From assembly GCF_910585425.1 (NCBI RefSeq), contig NZ_CAJUCP010000002.1:62001-126000 (forward strand): DNA of 64,000 nt, given 5' to 3'. The notes under the pieces were generated by a model. The model searched no databases. It was not told where the DNA came from and worked only from the letters and a program-made list of their open reading frames with translations. Made by a program: the position numbers and the translations under genes. Below, one piece after another: positions 34,729-43,620 of the stretch (position 1 is its first letter; each line of letters opens with the position of its first letter). Source of the DNA: an uncultured Acetatifactor sp. (GTDB taxonomy: Bacteria > Bacillota > Clostridia > Lachnospirales > Lachnospiraceae).

Positions 34729-35646
34729 TCACAAATTGATTTTTTTCACCCATTCTGCTGTAGCCATAATAGTCTCTCTAAAATCAGCCTTACACTCAAA
34801 TCCAGTATCATTATAAAGAGCATCAAGATCAATCATCGAATAATCAATCTTCTGATTGTCCTCAAATTCTCCAAATTTCAATTCCACTTCCGGTGCTATA
34901 ATATCCTTTATATGAATCATTAATTCCTTAAATGTCTTTAGCTTTCTGTGTCCAATATAGTACTCTCGTTGATTTTCTCCCTTCTCCCCTATCGCGACGA
35001 ACGCCTCGGCAATGTCTTCGATATAGACGAGGTCATATGTATTACTTCCCTCCACCAGCTTAGGTGCAATCCCTTTGTTCAAAGAGTCAATGACTACATT
35101 GACCAGCTGCCTTGAGTAATTATCCTCTCCATATGGCATCGGAATCAATCCTGCCGTATATTCAATCCCTACTTGAAATGCAAGTGTTCTGCATATTAAG
35201 CTTGCTGCTGTCTTACCCGTAGAATATATGCAAGTATACCTTGGTTCAAATTTATCTGATGATAAAAAATTTCGTATCTCATACTGGTTATATGTTCCAG
35301 CATAGACAAACCTCTTACATCCAATCGCCTTTGCGGCCATTAGTGCATCTCCCGCAAATGACGCGTTTCTTAGCTGCAACGCATAATCCCGAATAGCATC
35401 CGTGAATCCGCCTGCCCATGCGAAATGGTAAAATACATCTATCCCGACATCCTTTATGAATTGCGGCAATATCTTATAATCCTCAAACGCTGCAGTGATA
35501 GGAATGAAATTAGCATATGACGAAAATTTCTCCATCTTAGAAGCATCTGGTGCAATGCCATAAACAATAATCCCCATTTCCAGAAGCTTTTTCACTAATC
35601 TCCTACCAATAAATCCCGATGCACCTGTTACAGCTGCCTTTTTCAT
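34729..35646 (-). CDS. NAD(P)-dependent epimerase/dehydratase, candidate NDP-4-keto-deoxyhexose ketoreductase
   Basis: An extended short-chain dehydrogenase of about 305 residues with the Rossmann motif GASGFIGRRL and the catalytic pair in YSTGK (Tyr-x-x-x-Lys). The ATG at 35646 fits the AGAGGA site; ATG codons at 35649 and 35661 are alternatives, the latter overlapping the preceding stop. It directly follows an NDP-hexose 2,3-dehydratase gene and a 3-ketoreductase-like gene, so the likely step is stereospecific reduction at C4 that finishes an NDP-2,6-dideoxyhexose. A role as a plain UDP-sugar epimerase cannot be excluded from sequence alone. Confidence 0.8.
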   Translation of the reverse strand: MKKAAVTGASGFIGRRLVKKLLEMGIIVYGIAPDASKMEKFSSYANFIPITAAFEDYKILPQFIKDVGIDVFYHFAWAGGFTDAIRDYALQLRNASFAGDALMAAKAIGCKRFVYAGTYNQYEIRNFLSSDKFEPRYTCIYSTGKTAASLICRTLAFQVGIEYTAGLIPMPYGEDNYSRQLVNVVIDSLNKGIAPKLVEGSNTYDLVYIEDIAEAFVAIGEKGENQREYYIGHRKLKTFKELMIHIKDIIAPEVELKFGEFEDNQKIDYSMIDLDALYNDTGFECKADFRETIMATAEWVKKINL

Positions 35647-35657
35647 CATATTTCCTC

Positions 35658-37058
35658 TCATAAATCAAGAATGGATAGCAAATTGCGTAATTGAATATTT
35701 AGACAATTGTTAAACTGTATCAATATATTCATTGTCTGGAAATCTACCCAGAAATACCCCTCAGGTAGGCTCTGCAATTCAGATTTTTTTATTTGCATAA
35801 CAACGTTCCTGTTTTGTTCGTGATAAAATCTGCCGCCTTCTTCGGAAAACAATCCTTGAAAATCAACATTTTTTTCTGATAACATATTTTCTATAAATAT
35901 TTTGTCAACTTCGTTTTTCGGAGCATCATTTGGCCCTAATTGTACACTGGGACCGATTTCTATCCTGTCAAAACAGCCTACTTCCGATTTTGTCTGGATA
36001 AGGAATTTCATCATATTATCTTCAATACAATAAATCAATCCAAATTTTGATTCTCCCACCGCCTCAATTAACGGCTGCTGCCAGCAGCAAACTTCCCGCC
36101 CTTCAATTTCAATATTGCAGTATATAATCTTAAATTCAGCACCATGTGAAACGAATTCACCCTTGACCATACTCCAGCTTTTTAACGAATCAAGCTTTAC
36201 AAGCTCAACAGTGCTTTTATCAAGCATTTTTATCTCATTAATATACTGATATATCTTATTTATCCTAATCCCGGCTTCTCCAAAAAAAACTGAATTAAAA
36301 AAACTCTCACGCCTGAACAAACTCTTTATATAGGTCAGCTCCCTATAGGTGAATTCCCTCAATGAAAAAGGAATGCATGATATAACTGTACGCGCATCCA
36401 TATTGACCAGATTGTCATAATGCATTAATTGTTTGATTTGTCCAAGCGTCATCCACCTATGAGACTCCAAAACCTCGATATCATCATCCACAATTATAAT
36501 AATATTTCTGTTTCGTTTTCCCAAAAACCTAGATGATTGCTCCGATTGAATTTGATCAACGACAATCTCATAATTATGCTTGTTCGAGAAATACTCTAGA
36601 TATGCTGGGGTTCTTCCACCATGTGACCGCATAAAATTACTTTTTGTTGCCTGAATCGTAGGTGAAATCTGAATCTTATTTACATTTCCCGGTTCAATTT
36701 TAGCCTGCATAAGAAAATAGAGCACACCATTTATAACTTTCCCTATAATGCCTAGATAGCCTATTTCATTCTGGATAATAATGGGCTGCTCCATATCCCC
36801 CTTGCCTCCATGCTCTATTAGACCTTTTATCTGGAAAAAGGAGTTGCTTTTATTACAAATTTCGCCTCGTTCAGGATCATAATACCAGTATCCCCCCGTG
36901 TAATCATATTTAATTTTTTCTATATTAATCTTCACTTTTTGATTCTTTTCATATATCCATTGAAGCAATTCCTCTGTGGAATTCATCGGATTTTCTATGA
37001 TAGCCCATGATTCAATTATTCTGACCAGTGTAATGTTTTTGCTAATATCACATATCAT
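35658..37058 (-). CDS. NDP-hexose 2,3-dehydratase
   Basis: A 466-residue protein made of two copies of the NDP-hexose 2,3-dehydratase fold (PF03559; EvaA/TylX3 type). Copy 1 is centred on QPIIIQNEIGYLG...KIQISPTIQATKSN (residues 91-141) and copy 2 on QPLIEAVGESKFG...RIEIGPSVQLGPND (328-377). Both keep the K-x-E-x-G and I-x-x-SP/GP-T/S-x-Q patterns. The family removes the C2 hydroxyl of dTDP-4-keto-6-deoxyglucose, committing it to a 2-deoxy sugar, and needs a partner 3-ketoreductase, which is the next gene. The family is best known from antibiotic sugar pathways; here it sits in a surface polysaccharide cluster. RmlA/RmlB, which supply the substrate, are not in the window. Confidence 0.88.
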   Translation of the reverse strand: MICDISKNITLVRIIESWAIIENPMNSTEELLQWIYEKNQKVKINIEKIKYDYTGGYWYYDPERGEICNKSNSFFQIKGLIEHGGKGDMEQPIIIQNEIGYLGIIGKVINGVLYFLMQAKIEPGNVNKIQISPTIQATKSNFMRSHGGRTPAYLEYFSNKHNYEIVVDQIQSEQSSRFLGKRNRNIIIIVDDDIEVLESHRWMTLGQIKQLMHYDNLVNMDARTVISCIPFSLREFTYRELTYIKSLFRRESFFNSVFFGEAGIRINKIYQYINEIKMLDKSTVELVKLDSLKSWSMVKGEFVSHGAEFKIIYCNIEIEGREVCCWQQPLIEAVGESKFGLIYCIEDNMMKFLIQTKSEVGCFDRIEIGPSVQLGPNDAPKNEVDKIFIENMLSEKNVDFQGLFSEEGGRFYHEQNRNVVMQIKKSELQSLPEGYFWVDFQTMNILIQFNNCLNIQLRNLLSILDL

Positions 37059-37113
37059 CTTCTTTTACTTTCTTCTTTTATTTTATATATCAGAACATCC
37101 AGCCGCACAGAAT

Positions 37114-38139
37114 TCAGTACCTATGGCATGCAGTCAAAAAATTTTCCACCAATTGTGCTTGGTTGTTGATGACTGAATAATTTTCTATGCGATCTGCTTT
37201 ATTCTCTATACATTTCACAAAATACTCAATTGATTTCTTAAACGCGTCATCCGATGGCAGCTTCCGTACCTCTTCCCTATCTGTCCTAATCGTAACCGTT
37301 GGTTCGAAACCTGCTGGTGCTGTTAATATTCTGCCGGTTGTAAGGCATCCTTTGCTTCCCCAGACTTCCAGTTCACATTTATAAGCATTATCCATTCCAA
37401 AAGCAATTTGCGCCGCAGTCCCCTCATCATTAACCAAGACACCAGACCCAAACATGTCCACTTCAAATCCAGCAATATCGTTAAGCTGTGCATAAACAAT
37501 TTTTGCTGAATCTCCCAACAGCCGATATGCATATTTGATTACATAACCTCCTGCATCCATCAGAGCGCCGCCACCAAGCGCTTGCACATATCTAAAATCA
37601 TTTCGCTCTCTCATAGGAAAACCAAAACTCACCCGGTATAGCCTAATGCTCCCCAACTCTCCAGAACGAATGATATTGTCTACCGCATCCAACTGTGCAT
37701 GAAAGGAAAACATATAGTTTTCGTGAATCGCCAATCCTTTTTCTCTTGCAATTTCCGTCAATCTCATTGTATCAGATGCATTAATGGTAGACGGTTTTTC
37801 AACCAGGACATGTTTTCCGGCCATTAATGCCCTTTTTGCCCATTTAAAATGCAGGCCAGGGGGAAGCGGGACATATAACGCATCTATTTCTTTAGAAGAA
37901 ATTATTTCATCATAGCTACCAAACAATTTCCCGCCATATGCATCAATAAACTTTTGCGCTTTTTGCTTTTCCTGAGCAAGCATGGAATTGATCACTTCTC
38001 TATCAGGAAGTTCCTTTCCATATCTCTCATCTGGTGTATTTACCGCTATGCCAATGAATCTCATGTCCTTAACCTGTGTCAAAGCAGGCATAAACCTTCG
38101 AAAAGCAATTTCCGAAGGGCACATAATCCCAATCCTCAT
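37114..38139 (-). CDS. Gfo/Idh/MocA oxidoreductase, candidate NDP-hexose 3-ketoreductase
   Basis: A 341-residue oxidoreductase: N-terminal Rossmann fold, VPLPPGLHFKWAKRALMAGKHVLVEKP with the EKP motif (114-116), then the sheet domain with FRYVQALGGGALMDAGGYVI. This form resembles the 3-ketoreductases (TylC1, KijD10 group) that reduce the unstable 3,4-diketo product of NDP-hexose 2,3-dehydratases. Location right before that dehydratase gene supports the call. It starts at ATG four bases from the preceding glycosyltransferase stop, on the same strand. Confidence 0.85.
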   Translation of the reverse strand: MRIGIMCPSEIAFRRFMPALTQVKDMRFIGIAVNTPDERYGKELPDREVINSMLAQEKQKAQKFIDAYGGKLFGSYDEIISSKEIDALYVPLPPGLHFKWAKRALMAGKHVLVEKPSTINASDTMRLTEIAREKGLAIHENYMFSFHAQLDAVDNIIRSGELGSIRLYRVSFGFPMRERNDFRYVQALGGGALMDAGGYVIKYAYRLLGDSAKIVYAQLNDIAGFEVDMFGSGVLVNDEGTAAQIAFGMDNAYKCELEVWGSKGCLTTGRILTAPAGFEPTVTIRTDREEVRKLPSDDAFKKSIEYFVKCIENKADRIENYSVINNQAQLVENFLTACHRY

Positions 38140-38142
38140 TCG

Positions 38143-39147
38143 TCACTTACTCCTATTTTGCAAATTTGGCATCAAAGCAGATATAAGGTCAATATAACAA
38201 TATCTCATATCCATATTACCATACTGTTTTCCTATTGCTTTATACATCCTATGTTCATCTCCCCATTTATCCAAATGATGCCATACTGCCACACTCTCTC
38301 GCACCCTTTGAAGTTCCAGCATGGTAGACAGATATTCCTGAATTTCCTTGCTGCTTTCAATACTCAGTAATTCCTCTATAAATCGGCATCTATCCCCAAT
38401 TCCCCTCTTTCCCGATCTTATTTTTTCTATCAGCATCATGATTTTAGAACGTTTCTTAACAATTCCTATAGAAACGGACTGCCCTTCAAAAATACGATAA
38501 AAGTCCAATACCCTGTTATAAAAAAACAATGCGTCCATTACAGCCGCTATACAGTTAATTTCAAAGTCATGAAGCTCAATCCTTCTTGAAAACTCTAAAT
38601 ACAATTGAACAATTTCTTTTCTTACCGCCATCGCGAGGCCGGGCCCAATATTTTTATTTAAATTCAATGATATAGGTATTTTTTCTATTGCCCCTGGCTC
38701 GATTCTATGTAAAATCAGGCCATTATTTTCTGTATTCGGTTTATTTTTAAATGAAATTTCATTCCCCGCTTCATCCATATACTTAAAGCTGTTATTCAGG
38801 CAATAAATTTTCGGATTTTCCATAAATATTCTCTCTACAATAGCTACCTTATCCAGAATCCATCTATTGTCCTGATCTGCCAAAAAAACTAAATCTCCTG
38901 TTACTTGGCTTAAAGCATTGTAGAAATTATCTCTTAACCCCATCCCAATGGTATCATAGGTAATGCTCCATCCACGCAGATGATAATCATCAATATATTT
39001 CTTCACTATTTCAAAAGTGCCGTCAGAAGAGCGGTCATCACTTATAACCACTTCATCCACTTTTCTGCTCTGGAGCCGAATCGAATCTAATTGTTCAATA
39101 ATAAATGCCGCACCGTTATATGTTGCCATCACTACAGAAATCTTCAT
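38143..39147 (-). CDS. Family 2 glycosyltransferase, rhamnosyltransferase-like
   Basis: A 334-residue GT-A enzyme: KISVVMATYNGAAFIIEQLDSI, VISDDRSSDGT and the metal-binding FLADQDNRW, where most relatives read DQDD-x-W; the Asn replaces the second Asp. This DQD group often transfers deoxysugars such as rhamnose. The ATG at 39147 opens the fold at residue 2; the open frame extends 18 codons further without support. It would be a good candidate to transfer the dideoxyhexose made by the following three genes. Confidence 0.85.
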   Translation of the reverse strand: MKISVVMATYNGAAFIIEQLDSIRLQSRKVDEVVISDDRSSDGTFEIVKKYIDDYHLRGWSITYDTIGMGLRDNFYNALSQVTGDLVFLADQDNRWILDKVAIVERIFMENPKIYCLNNSFKYMDEAGNEISFKNKPNTENNGLILHRIEPGAIEKIPISLNLNKNIGPGLAMAVRKEIVQLYLEFSRRIELHDFEINCIAAVMDALFFYNRVLDFYRIFEGQSVSIGIVKKRSKIMMLIEKIRSGKRGIGDRCRFIEELLSIESSKEIQEYLSTMLELQRVRESVAVWHHLDKWGDEHRMYKAIGKQYGNMDMRYCYIDLISALMPNLQNRSK

Positions 39148-39201
39148 CTTCCGTCTAACCCCTACCTTTCTAGCAGTTAAGCCAACATCCGATATCAGCA
39201 T

Positions 39202-39332
39202 TTTTATTCACTCATAGTTATGCTCAAACATCTGTCAGCTAACAATATATAACGAGTAAACACTTCTGCAATAAAGAGTAGAGAATAGCAAGTGAATTCT
39301 CTCACGAATATAGCTACCCGAACATGTGAAAA
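39202..39332. other. Short AT-rich gap inside the cluster
   Basis: No gene, hairpin or promoter of note is visible. It separates the acetyltransferase from the glycosyltransferase gene; a minor promoter is possible but not convincing. Confidence 0.3.
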
Positions 39333-40021
39333 CTAATTTACTGCATCTTCTACAATCTTTTTTATAATACTAATATCAGCAAGGCTATTTAGCTCATTAA
39401 TGTGCTCTTCAATAAATTGCGATGTCCACTTAGAATAGTCAATTTTTAAAAGTTCCTGTATCAGTTCCTCTGAAAAACGGTATCGAATAACCTTAGCAGG
39501 AATGCCTCCCACAATAGCATAGGGAGGGACATTCTTCGTCACAATTGCTCCAGCTCCAATAACCGCCCCCTGCCCAATATTAACTCCAGACATTATTATG
39601 GCCCTTTGTCCAACCCACACATCATCGCCAACAACAATGTCTCCATTTGTTAGCCCAATCGGCATCCCCCCCGAATCCTCACATCGAACGGAAATGTAGA
39701 AACTGTCTTCATGTCATGGTTTCCACTCAAAAAAAATTTCACATCACTGGCGATGCTGCAAAAATTTCCTATCTTCAATTTTGAGTTTATACCTGCAGAT
39801 GCTAATACATCCAAATCACCGTATGTAAAATTGCCAACACTTATAAAAGATATATCAACAGGATATTTTAATACCGTTCCATTATGTCTATTACGTGCTC
39901 TCCACTTTGCCCTACATATTGTTCTCCTAAATTTCCTATATATATCAATGATGCAGTTAGGCACATAATATCTCACTAATTTACGTAACAGCAATATTAT
40001 CCCTCTATTCTTACAAAACAT
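39333..40021 (-). pseudogene. Hexapeptide-repeat O-acetyltransferase interrupted at a G7 tract
   Basis: Two frames together make one CatB/maltose-O-acetyltransferase-like left-handed beta-helix enzyme of about 229 residues. The upstream frame (40021 to 39650) gives the N-terminus and GNFCSIASDVKFFLSGNHDMKTVSTFPFDV, with the catalytic-type His. The downstream frame (to 39333) gives the rest: GDIVVGDDVWVGQRAIIMSGVNIGQGAVIGAGAIVTKNVPPYAIVGGIPAKVI. The break is at a run of seven G on the coding strand (39666-39672 as C7 on plus). One extra G restores the frame as DVRIRGGMPIGLTNGD, with no other defect. It is either a phase-variable contingency tract caught out of frame, a fresh mutation, or a sequencing error. 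Its job would be O-acetylation of the repeat unit. Confidence 0.85.
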
Positions 40022-40036
40022 ATATTTGCCAGCACG

Positions 40037-41146
40037 CTATTCTCTCTCCAGCAATCGTAAATATGTATCCGTAATAATCCGAGCAGATTCTTTCCAACTA
40101 AATTTCGTTACCTGTTGATAACCTGCATTTTCCAATCGTCTACATAATTCATCATCCTTGAGGATTCTGTGTATAGCATCTCTTATGTCATCTTCACTAT
40201 ATGGATCAAAATAAACTCCAGCATCTGCCACCACCTCTGGTAATGCTGTAGCAGCAGACACTGCAACAGGAGTTCCACAGGCCATCGCCTCTAAAGGCGG
40301 TATGCCAAACCCTTCAAAAAAAGAAGGATACACGAAACATGCCGCCCCATTATATAGCCTTACCAAGTCATCATCACTTACATAATCTGTAAATATTATA
40401 TCCTTGCTTTCTTGGATAGCCACTTTTAAGATATCATTAAACATCCAAGCCTTTTTGCCCACGATGACAAGCTGTTCGTTCCCACCATATATTTCTTTCA
40501 TATTAATGAATGCATTAATTAAACGTACAAGATTTTTCCTTGGCTGCAAATTGCAAACACTTAAAATGTATCTTGATTCATTAATTTCGTACTTTCTTTT
40601 TAGTTCTTCAATATTTAATTCACATTCATCCAAGCGTCTAAAGCTTGAGTTTACTGCGTTATATGTCACACACACTTTCTCATCTGAAAGCCCATAATGC
40701 TCCTGAATGTCTCTCTTTGCATGGTTAGAAACCGTAAAAACAATTTCTGAGCGTGTTGCTGCATATGGAATCAGGATTTTTTGTCTGTAATATTCCTTTC
40801 TGGTAAAAATATCTTTAAAATGCTCAAAGCAAATATCATGTATCAGACAGACCACCTTACATGGTCTCCAAAAAGGAATGAAATACTGCACATGTAGTAA
40901 ATCCAGGCCTAGTTTTTTGCACAAATAGGGCAGTTCAATAAAGTTTCTAACAAATGCATTTTTGCTCCTAAATCGAATAATCTCAAATTTTTCCTCATAT
41001 GGAAATGCTTTCACCCCCGGCCTCAAAAATAAAAAAAGCCTACAGTTTTCAGGGGAATCCATGTTACGCAAAATATTTGTGTAATAGCTTTCATTACCAC
41101 CTGAATGGTCTCCTATCATATGACCATCTATACCAATATTATACAT
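40037..41146 (-). CDS. Family 4 glycosyltransferase (mannosyltransferase-like)
   Basis: A 369-residue GT-B enzyme. The N-domain has the acceptor-side DGHMIGDHSGGNESYYTNIL and HDICFEHF blocks. The C-domain has LSVCNLQPRKNLVRLINAF and the retaining-enzyme donor motif FEGFGIPPLEAMACGTPV (E-x7-E). Its sequence is close to the WbaZ/MtfB-like group that often uses GDP-mannose, but the donor is not certain. It is 15 bases from the acetyltransferase start and 27 bases from the next gene upstream. Confidence 0.9.
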   Translation of the reverse strand: MYNIGIDGHMIGDHSGGNESYYTNILRNMDSPENCRLFLFLRPGVKAFPYEEKFEIIRFRSKNAFVRNFIELPYLCKKLGLDLLHVQYFIPFWRPCKVVCLIHDICFEHFKDIFTRKEYYRQKILIPYAATRSEIVFTVSNHAKRDIQEHYGLSDEKVCVTYNAVNSSFRRLDECELNIEELKRKYEINESRYILSVCNLQPRKNLVRLINAFINMKEIYGGNEQLVIVGKKAWMFNDILKVAIQESKDIIFTDYVSDDDLVRLYNGAACFVYPSFFEGFGIPPLEAMACGTPVAVSAATALPEVVADAGVYFDPYSEDDIRDAIHRILKDDELCRRLENAGYQQVTKFSWKESARIITDTYLRLLERE

Positions 41147-41173
41147 AAGACGTTTTCTCCAAATATGAGTATA

Positions 41174-42337
41174 TTATATAATTTCATCCCTAAATATCTG
41201 CTCATAGGAATCAGCAATCTTTTCCCAGCTATACATTTCCGCAATCCTTTTCTTCGCCCTAAAGCCAATAGCTGCAATCTCTGATTGGCCCATTTTGTCA
41301 GCCAACTCAATTAATGCCGCCAAGCTCCCTTCCTTCTTATCCCAATATAACGCCGCTTCCTGTCCGACTTCTCTATTAAATCCTACATTGAGCAGCAAAT
41401 TTAGGTTCGTTGAAGCCAAAGCCTCCAGCAGGCTTGGATTTGTCCCACCAACTTCATGTCCATGTATATAACCATAAGCATTTTCCCTGATTTTCTTAAT
41501 CAATTCTTGATTATATACTGTACCAGCAAATATGATTCTTTTATCACTTCTGAAATGTAATGCACTCTCTAGTTTTGCCAAAAACTTTCCATTAGCAGTA
41601 GATATAATTACAAGCTTCTTCTCTATTTTCGACTTCATATATTCTTTTATCATTATCTCAAAATTATTTTCTGGAACAAAGCGCCCAACTATGAGATAAT
41701 AGCTTTGAGCCTCCAGCCCCTTGTCCGCATACCATGCTAAAAGTTCAGGCGCATTATCATTCAACCTGCTTTGCTTCACATCGGCACCATACGCTATAAA
41801 CTTTGTTTTCGGAGCATACTTTCTGTACACATCTTTAATATATGCTTCAATGCATCTGCTATCACAAACCACCTTATCAGCATTTTTGACCATCATTTGT
41901 TCTGATATTTTCCAATACCTTCTAACTATCCACGGCCACTTACCTCGTTTCCATTCATGTCCATCAGGATTAATGTATATCCTGCCACCCAGCTTGCGAA
42001 TTACCCTTTGGAAATAAGCAGCAAATGGGCCAATGCGACATGCTAATACATATATGATTGGATGCGGAATTCTATTTTGTAAAATATAGGACAAGCAACA
42101 TTTTATAGCCCTCACATCATAATAAATTGCCTGTGCCGCGCCAATGTCTGGAACTTTAACCTTAAAGCATCTTGCATTGTGATATTCAAATTCTTCAAAT
42201 TCCTCGCCTTTACAAGCCACATGATATTTTAGCCGTGGATTGCCTTGGTGACGTTCTGTCAATCTATCCACAAATGTCTCATATCCACCATAGGCCCCCG
42301 GAATCCCTTTCGCACCAACAATGAATACATGTTGCAT
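41174..42337 (-). CDS. DUF1972/GT4 rhamnosyltransferase-like protein
   Basis: A 387-residue GT-B protein with the DUF1972 N-terminal domain (FIVGAKGIPGAYGGYETFVDRL) and a GT4-like C-domain (YYLIVGRFVPENNFEIMIKEY; HEVGGTNPSLLEALAS). This architecture is that of Cps2T/WchF-like rhamnosyltransferases that add the second sugar in Gram-positive capsules. The ATG at 42337 is preceded by GGGAGG and is the natural start; the longer frame adds 38 non-family residues. It is the first clear polysaccharide gene of the minus-strand cluster, so an initiating sugar-phosphate transferase must be elsewhere. Confidence 0.87.
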   Translation of the reverse strand: MQHVFIVGAKGIPGAYGGYETFVDRLTERHQGNPRLKYHVACKGEEFEEFEYHNARCFKVKVPDIGAAQAIYYDVRAIKCCLSYILQNRIPHPIIYVLACRIGPFAAYFQRVIRKLGGRIYINPDGHEWKRGKWPWIVRRYWKISEQMMVKNADKVVCDSRCIEAYIKDVYRKYAPKTKFIAYGADVKQSRLNDNAPELLAWYADKGLEAQSYYLIVGRFVPENNFEIMIKEYMKSKIEKKLVIISTANGKFLAKLESALHFRSDKRIIFAGTVYNQELIKKIRENAYGYIHGHEVGGTNPSLLEALASTNLNLLLNVGFNREVGQEAALYWDKKEGSLAALIELADKMGQSEIAAIGFRAKKRIAEMYSWEKIADSYEQIFRDEII

Positions 42338-42458
42338 AAATTCCTCCCAAATACCATCATTATCCAACCGAATAAATACGACATGCTTAAAGAACAAAAA
42401 ACGAAAATTCCAGGCATACTGGAACGGCAACATACAGGCCATGTAGTACACACCTTGC

Positions 42459-43277
42459 TCATACGTCTTTCAAACAAGGCCCATAAACCCCCCATCCCTT
42501 ATGATAGACCAACCCCTCCGCCCCTTTAATCATATACCGCACCGTACTAGCGCAATGTTCCTGACATTCCTGGTAAAAAGCCTCCGGCAGCCCCACATAC
42601 TCCTGCAACTGCTCCAGCACATACCCACACTTCTGATAAAGATACCCGTTCCCATACCTCTCCAGGCACTGGAGCAGCCTGTCCGCATCCAACCCCGGCA
42701 GCCGCACGATGCACTCCACCACATCCTCCAGCCCGGCCTCCCCCTGGAAGCTATGGAGGCTGTCCACCACCGTCTGCTCCAGGTTGGCCACAAGGCTCCC
42801 GCCCACCCATGACTTATCAGCTCCGGCCTTCGGATGCACCCTCCGATAGAACACCCCGTTATACCGGAAGTCCGTGAACCGCGTCCCGGTGGCCACGAAG
42901 ACCTCATTGCCCGTCCTCGGCGCATACCCCCACGCCTCGAACGCGCTGCGCAGGGCGATGTACGCATCTGGGAACAGCCTGCTGCCGATCTGGTATCGGT
43001 CCAGCGCCGGCTCCTCCCTCTCCATGTCCATCACCGTATACAGGTTGCGGTGTATCCTGTCGATGTAGCCCCTCCTCTGGTAATCGTTCACCAGATAGGC
43101 CACCGCGGAACGCTCCCCCACCATCTCTGTGACATCCTGCAGGGTGAAGCACCCCAGCTCCCGCATCCGCTCATAATACTTGGCGCCGGAAGGCCGCTCC
43201 TGGCTTCCGGTGTACGGCCCGGCTACAGGGCGCCCCTCCCGCTTGCTACAGCATCTCGTTCCGGTCGTCTCTGGCAT
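42459..43277 (-). CDS. AbiEi-like winged-helix protein (orphan antitoxin/regulator)
   Basis: A 272-residue protein whose N-terminal third resembles the AbiEi antitoxin DNA-binding domain: LGCFTLQDVTEMVGERSAVAYLVNDYQRRGYIDRIHRNLYTV, a winged helix ending in the usual G-x-I-x-R-I-x-R-x-x-Y. The C-terminal two thirds follow AbiEi-type organisation. The nucleotidyltransferase toxin AbiEii that normally follows is missing; the next gene is a glycosyltransferase. It may be a repurposed regulator of the polysaccharide genes. The ATG at 43277 has GGAG six bases upstream and is preferred over 43289. Codon use is GC-rich like the chromosome, unlike the AT-rich genes it precedes. Confidence 0.75.
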   Translation of the reverse strand: MPETTGTRCCSKREGRPVAGPYTGSQERPSGAKYYERMRELGCFTLQDVTEMVGERSAVAYLVNDYQRRGYIDRIHRNLYTVMDMEREEPALDRYQIGSRLFPDAYIALRSAFEAWGYAPRTGNEVFVATGTRFTDFRYNGVFYRRVHPKAGADKSWVGGSLVANLEQTVVDSLHSFQGEAGLEDVVECIVRLPGLDADRLLQCLERYGNGYLYQKCGYVLEQLQEYVGLPEAFYQECQEHCASTVRYMIKGAEGLVYHKGWGVYGPCLKDV

Positions 43278-43380
43278 TTCCCACTCCATCTCCGCCGCAC
43301 CGCCCTGTTCCCGGGCAAGGCAGCCGAATCATCACGTCAGTCCCTGCAGGCAGCTTATGGCACCTGCCGTAAATATCGCA

Positions 43381-43412
43381 TGGTTCGCCTAACTGGCATG
43401 TAAGGCGAACTT
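43381..43412 (+). repeat. Left inverted site of element 1
   Basis: Arms TGGTTCGCCTAAC and GTAAGGCGAACTT flank the 6-base spacer TGGCAT (43394-43399). The outer (left) arm has three mismatches to the ideal arm. The left flank has no T-run on the minus strand, so it would not terminate transcription entering from the element. Confidence 0.8.
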
Positions 43413-43575
43413 TTCAGACCTCTTTCAGCCTCAGCACCCCCTCCGAAAAGCGGCGCAAAAAAAGATGGCCAAGCACCAAATATGGTAATTTAGCCAAAAT
43501 CCCTCTGCGAAATATATGAAAAACCATGAGAAATATAAGCGAATTTAGCAAATATTGACAAAAATAAATTTAGAC

Positions 43576-43604
43576 TTGCACTACCCACACATTGGGTATA
43601 AAAT
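43576..43604 (+). promoter_or_regulatory. Promoter inside element 1 (current orientation: rightward)
   Basis: TTGCAC (43576-43581), 17-base spacer, TAAAAT (43599-43604) within TATAAAATGTTAG. The block from GACAAAA (43557) to the right site is conserved with element 2, more than the rest of the interior. Transcription would start about ten bases before the right site. Confidence 0.65.
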
Positions 43605-43620
43605 GTTAGCAGTAATAAGA

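Noticed and set aside
42459..43277. Complete AbiE toxin-antitoxin pair
   Set aside because: No AbiEii nucleotidyltransferase gene follows; the next gene is a glycosyltransferase.
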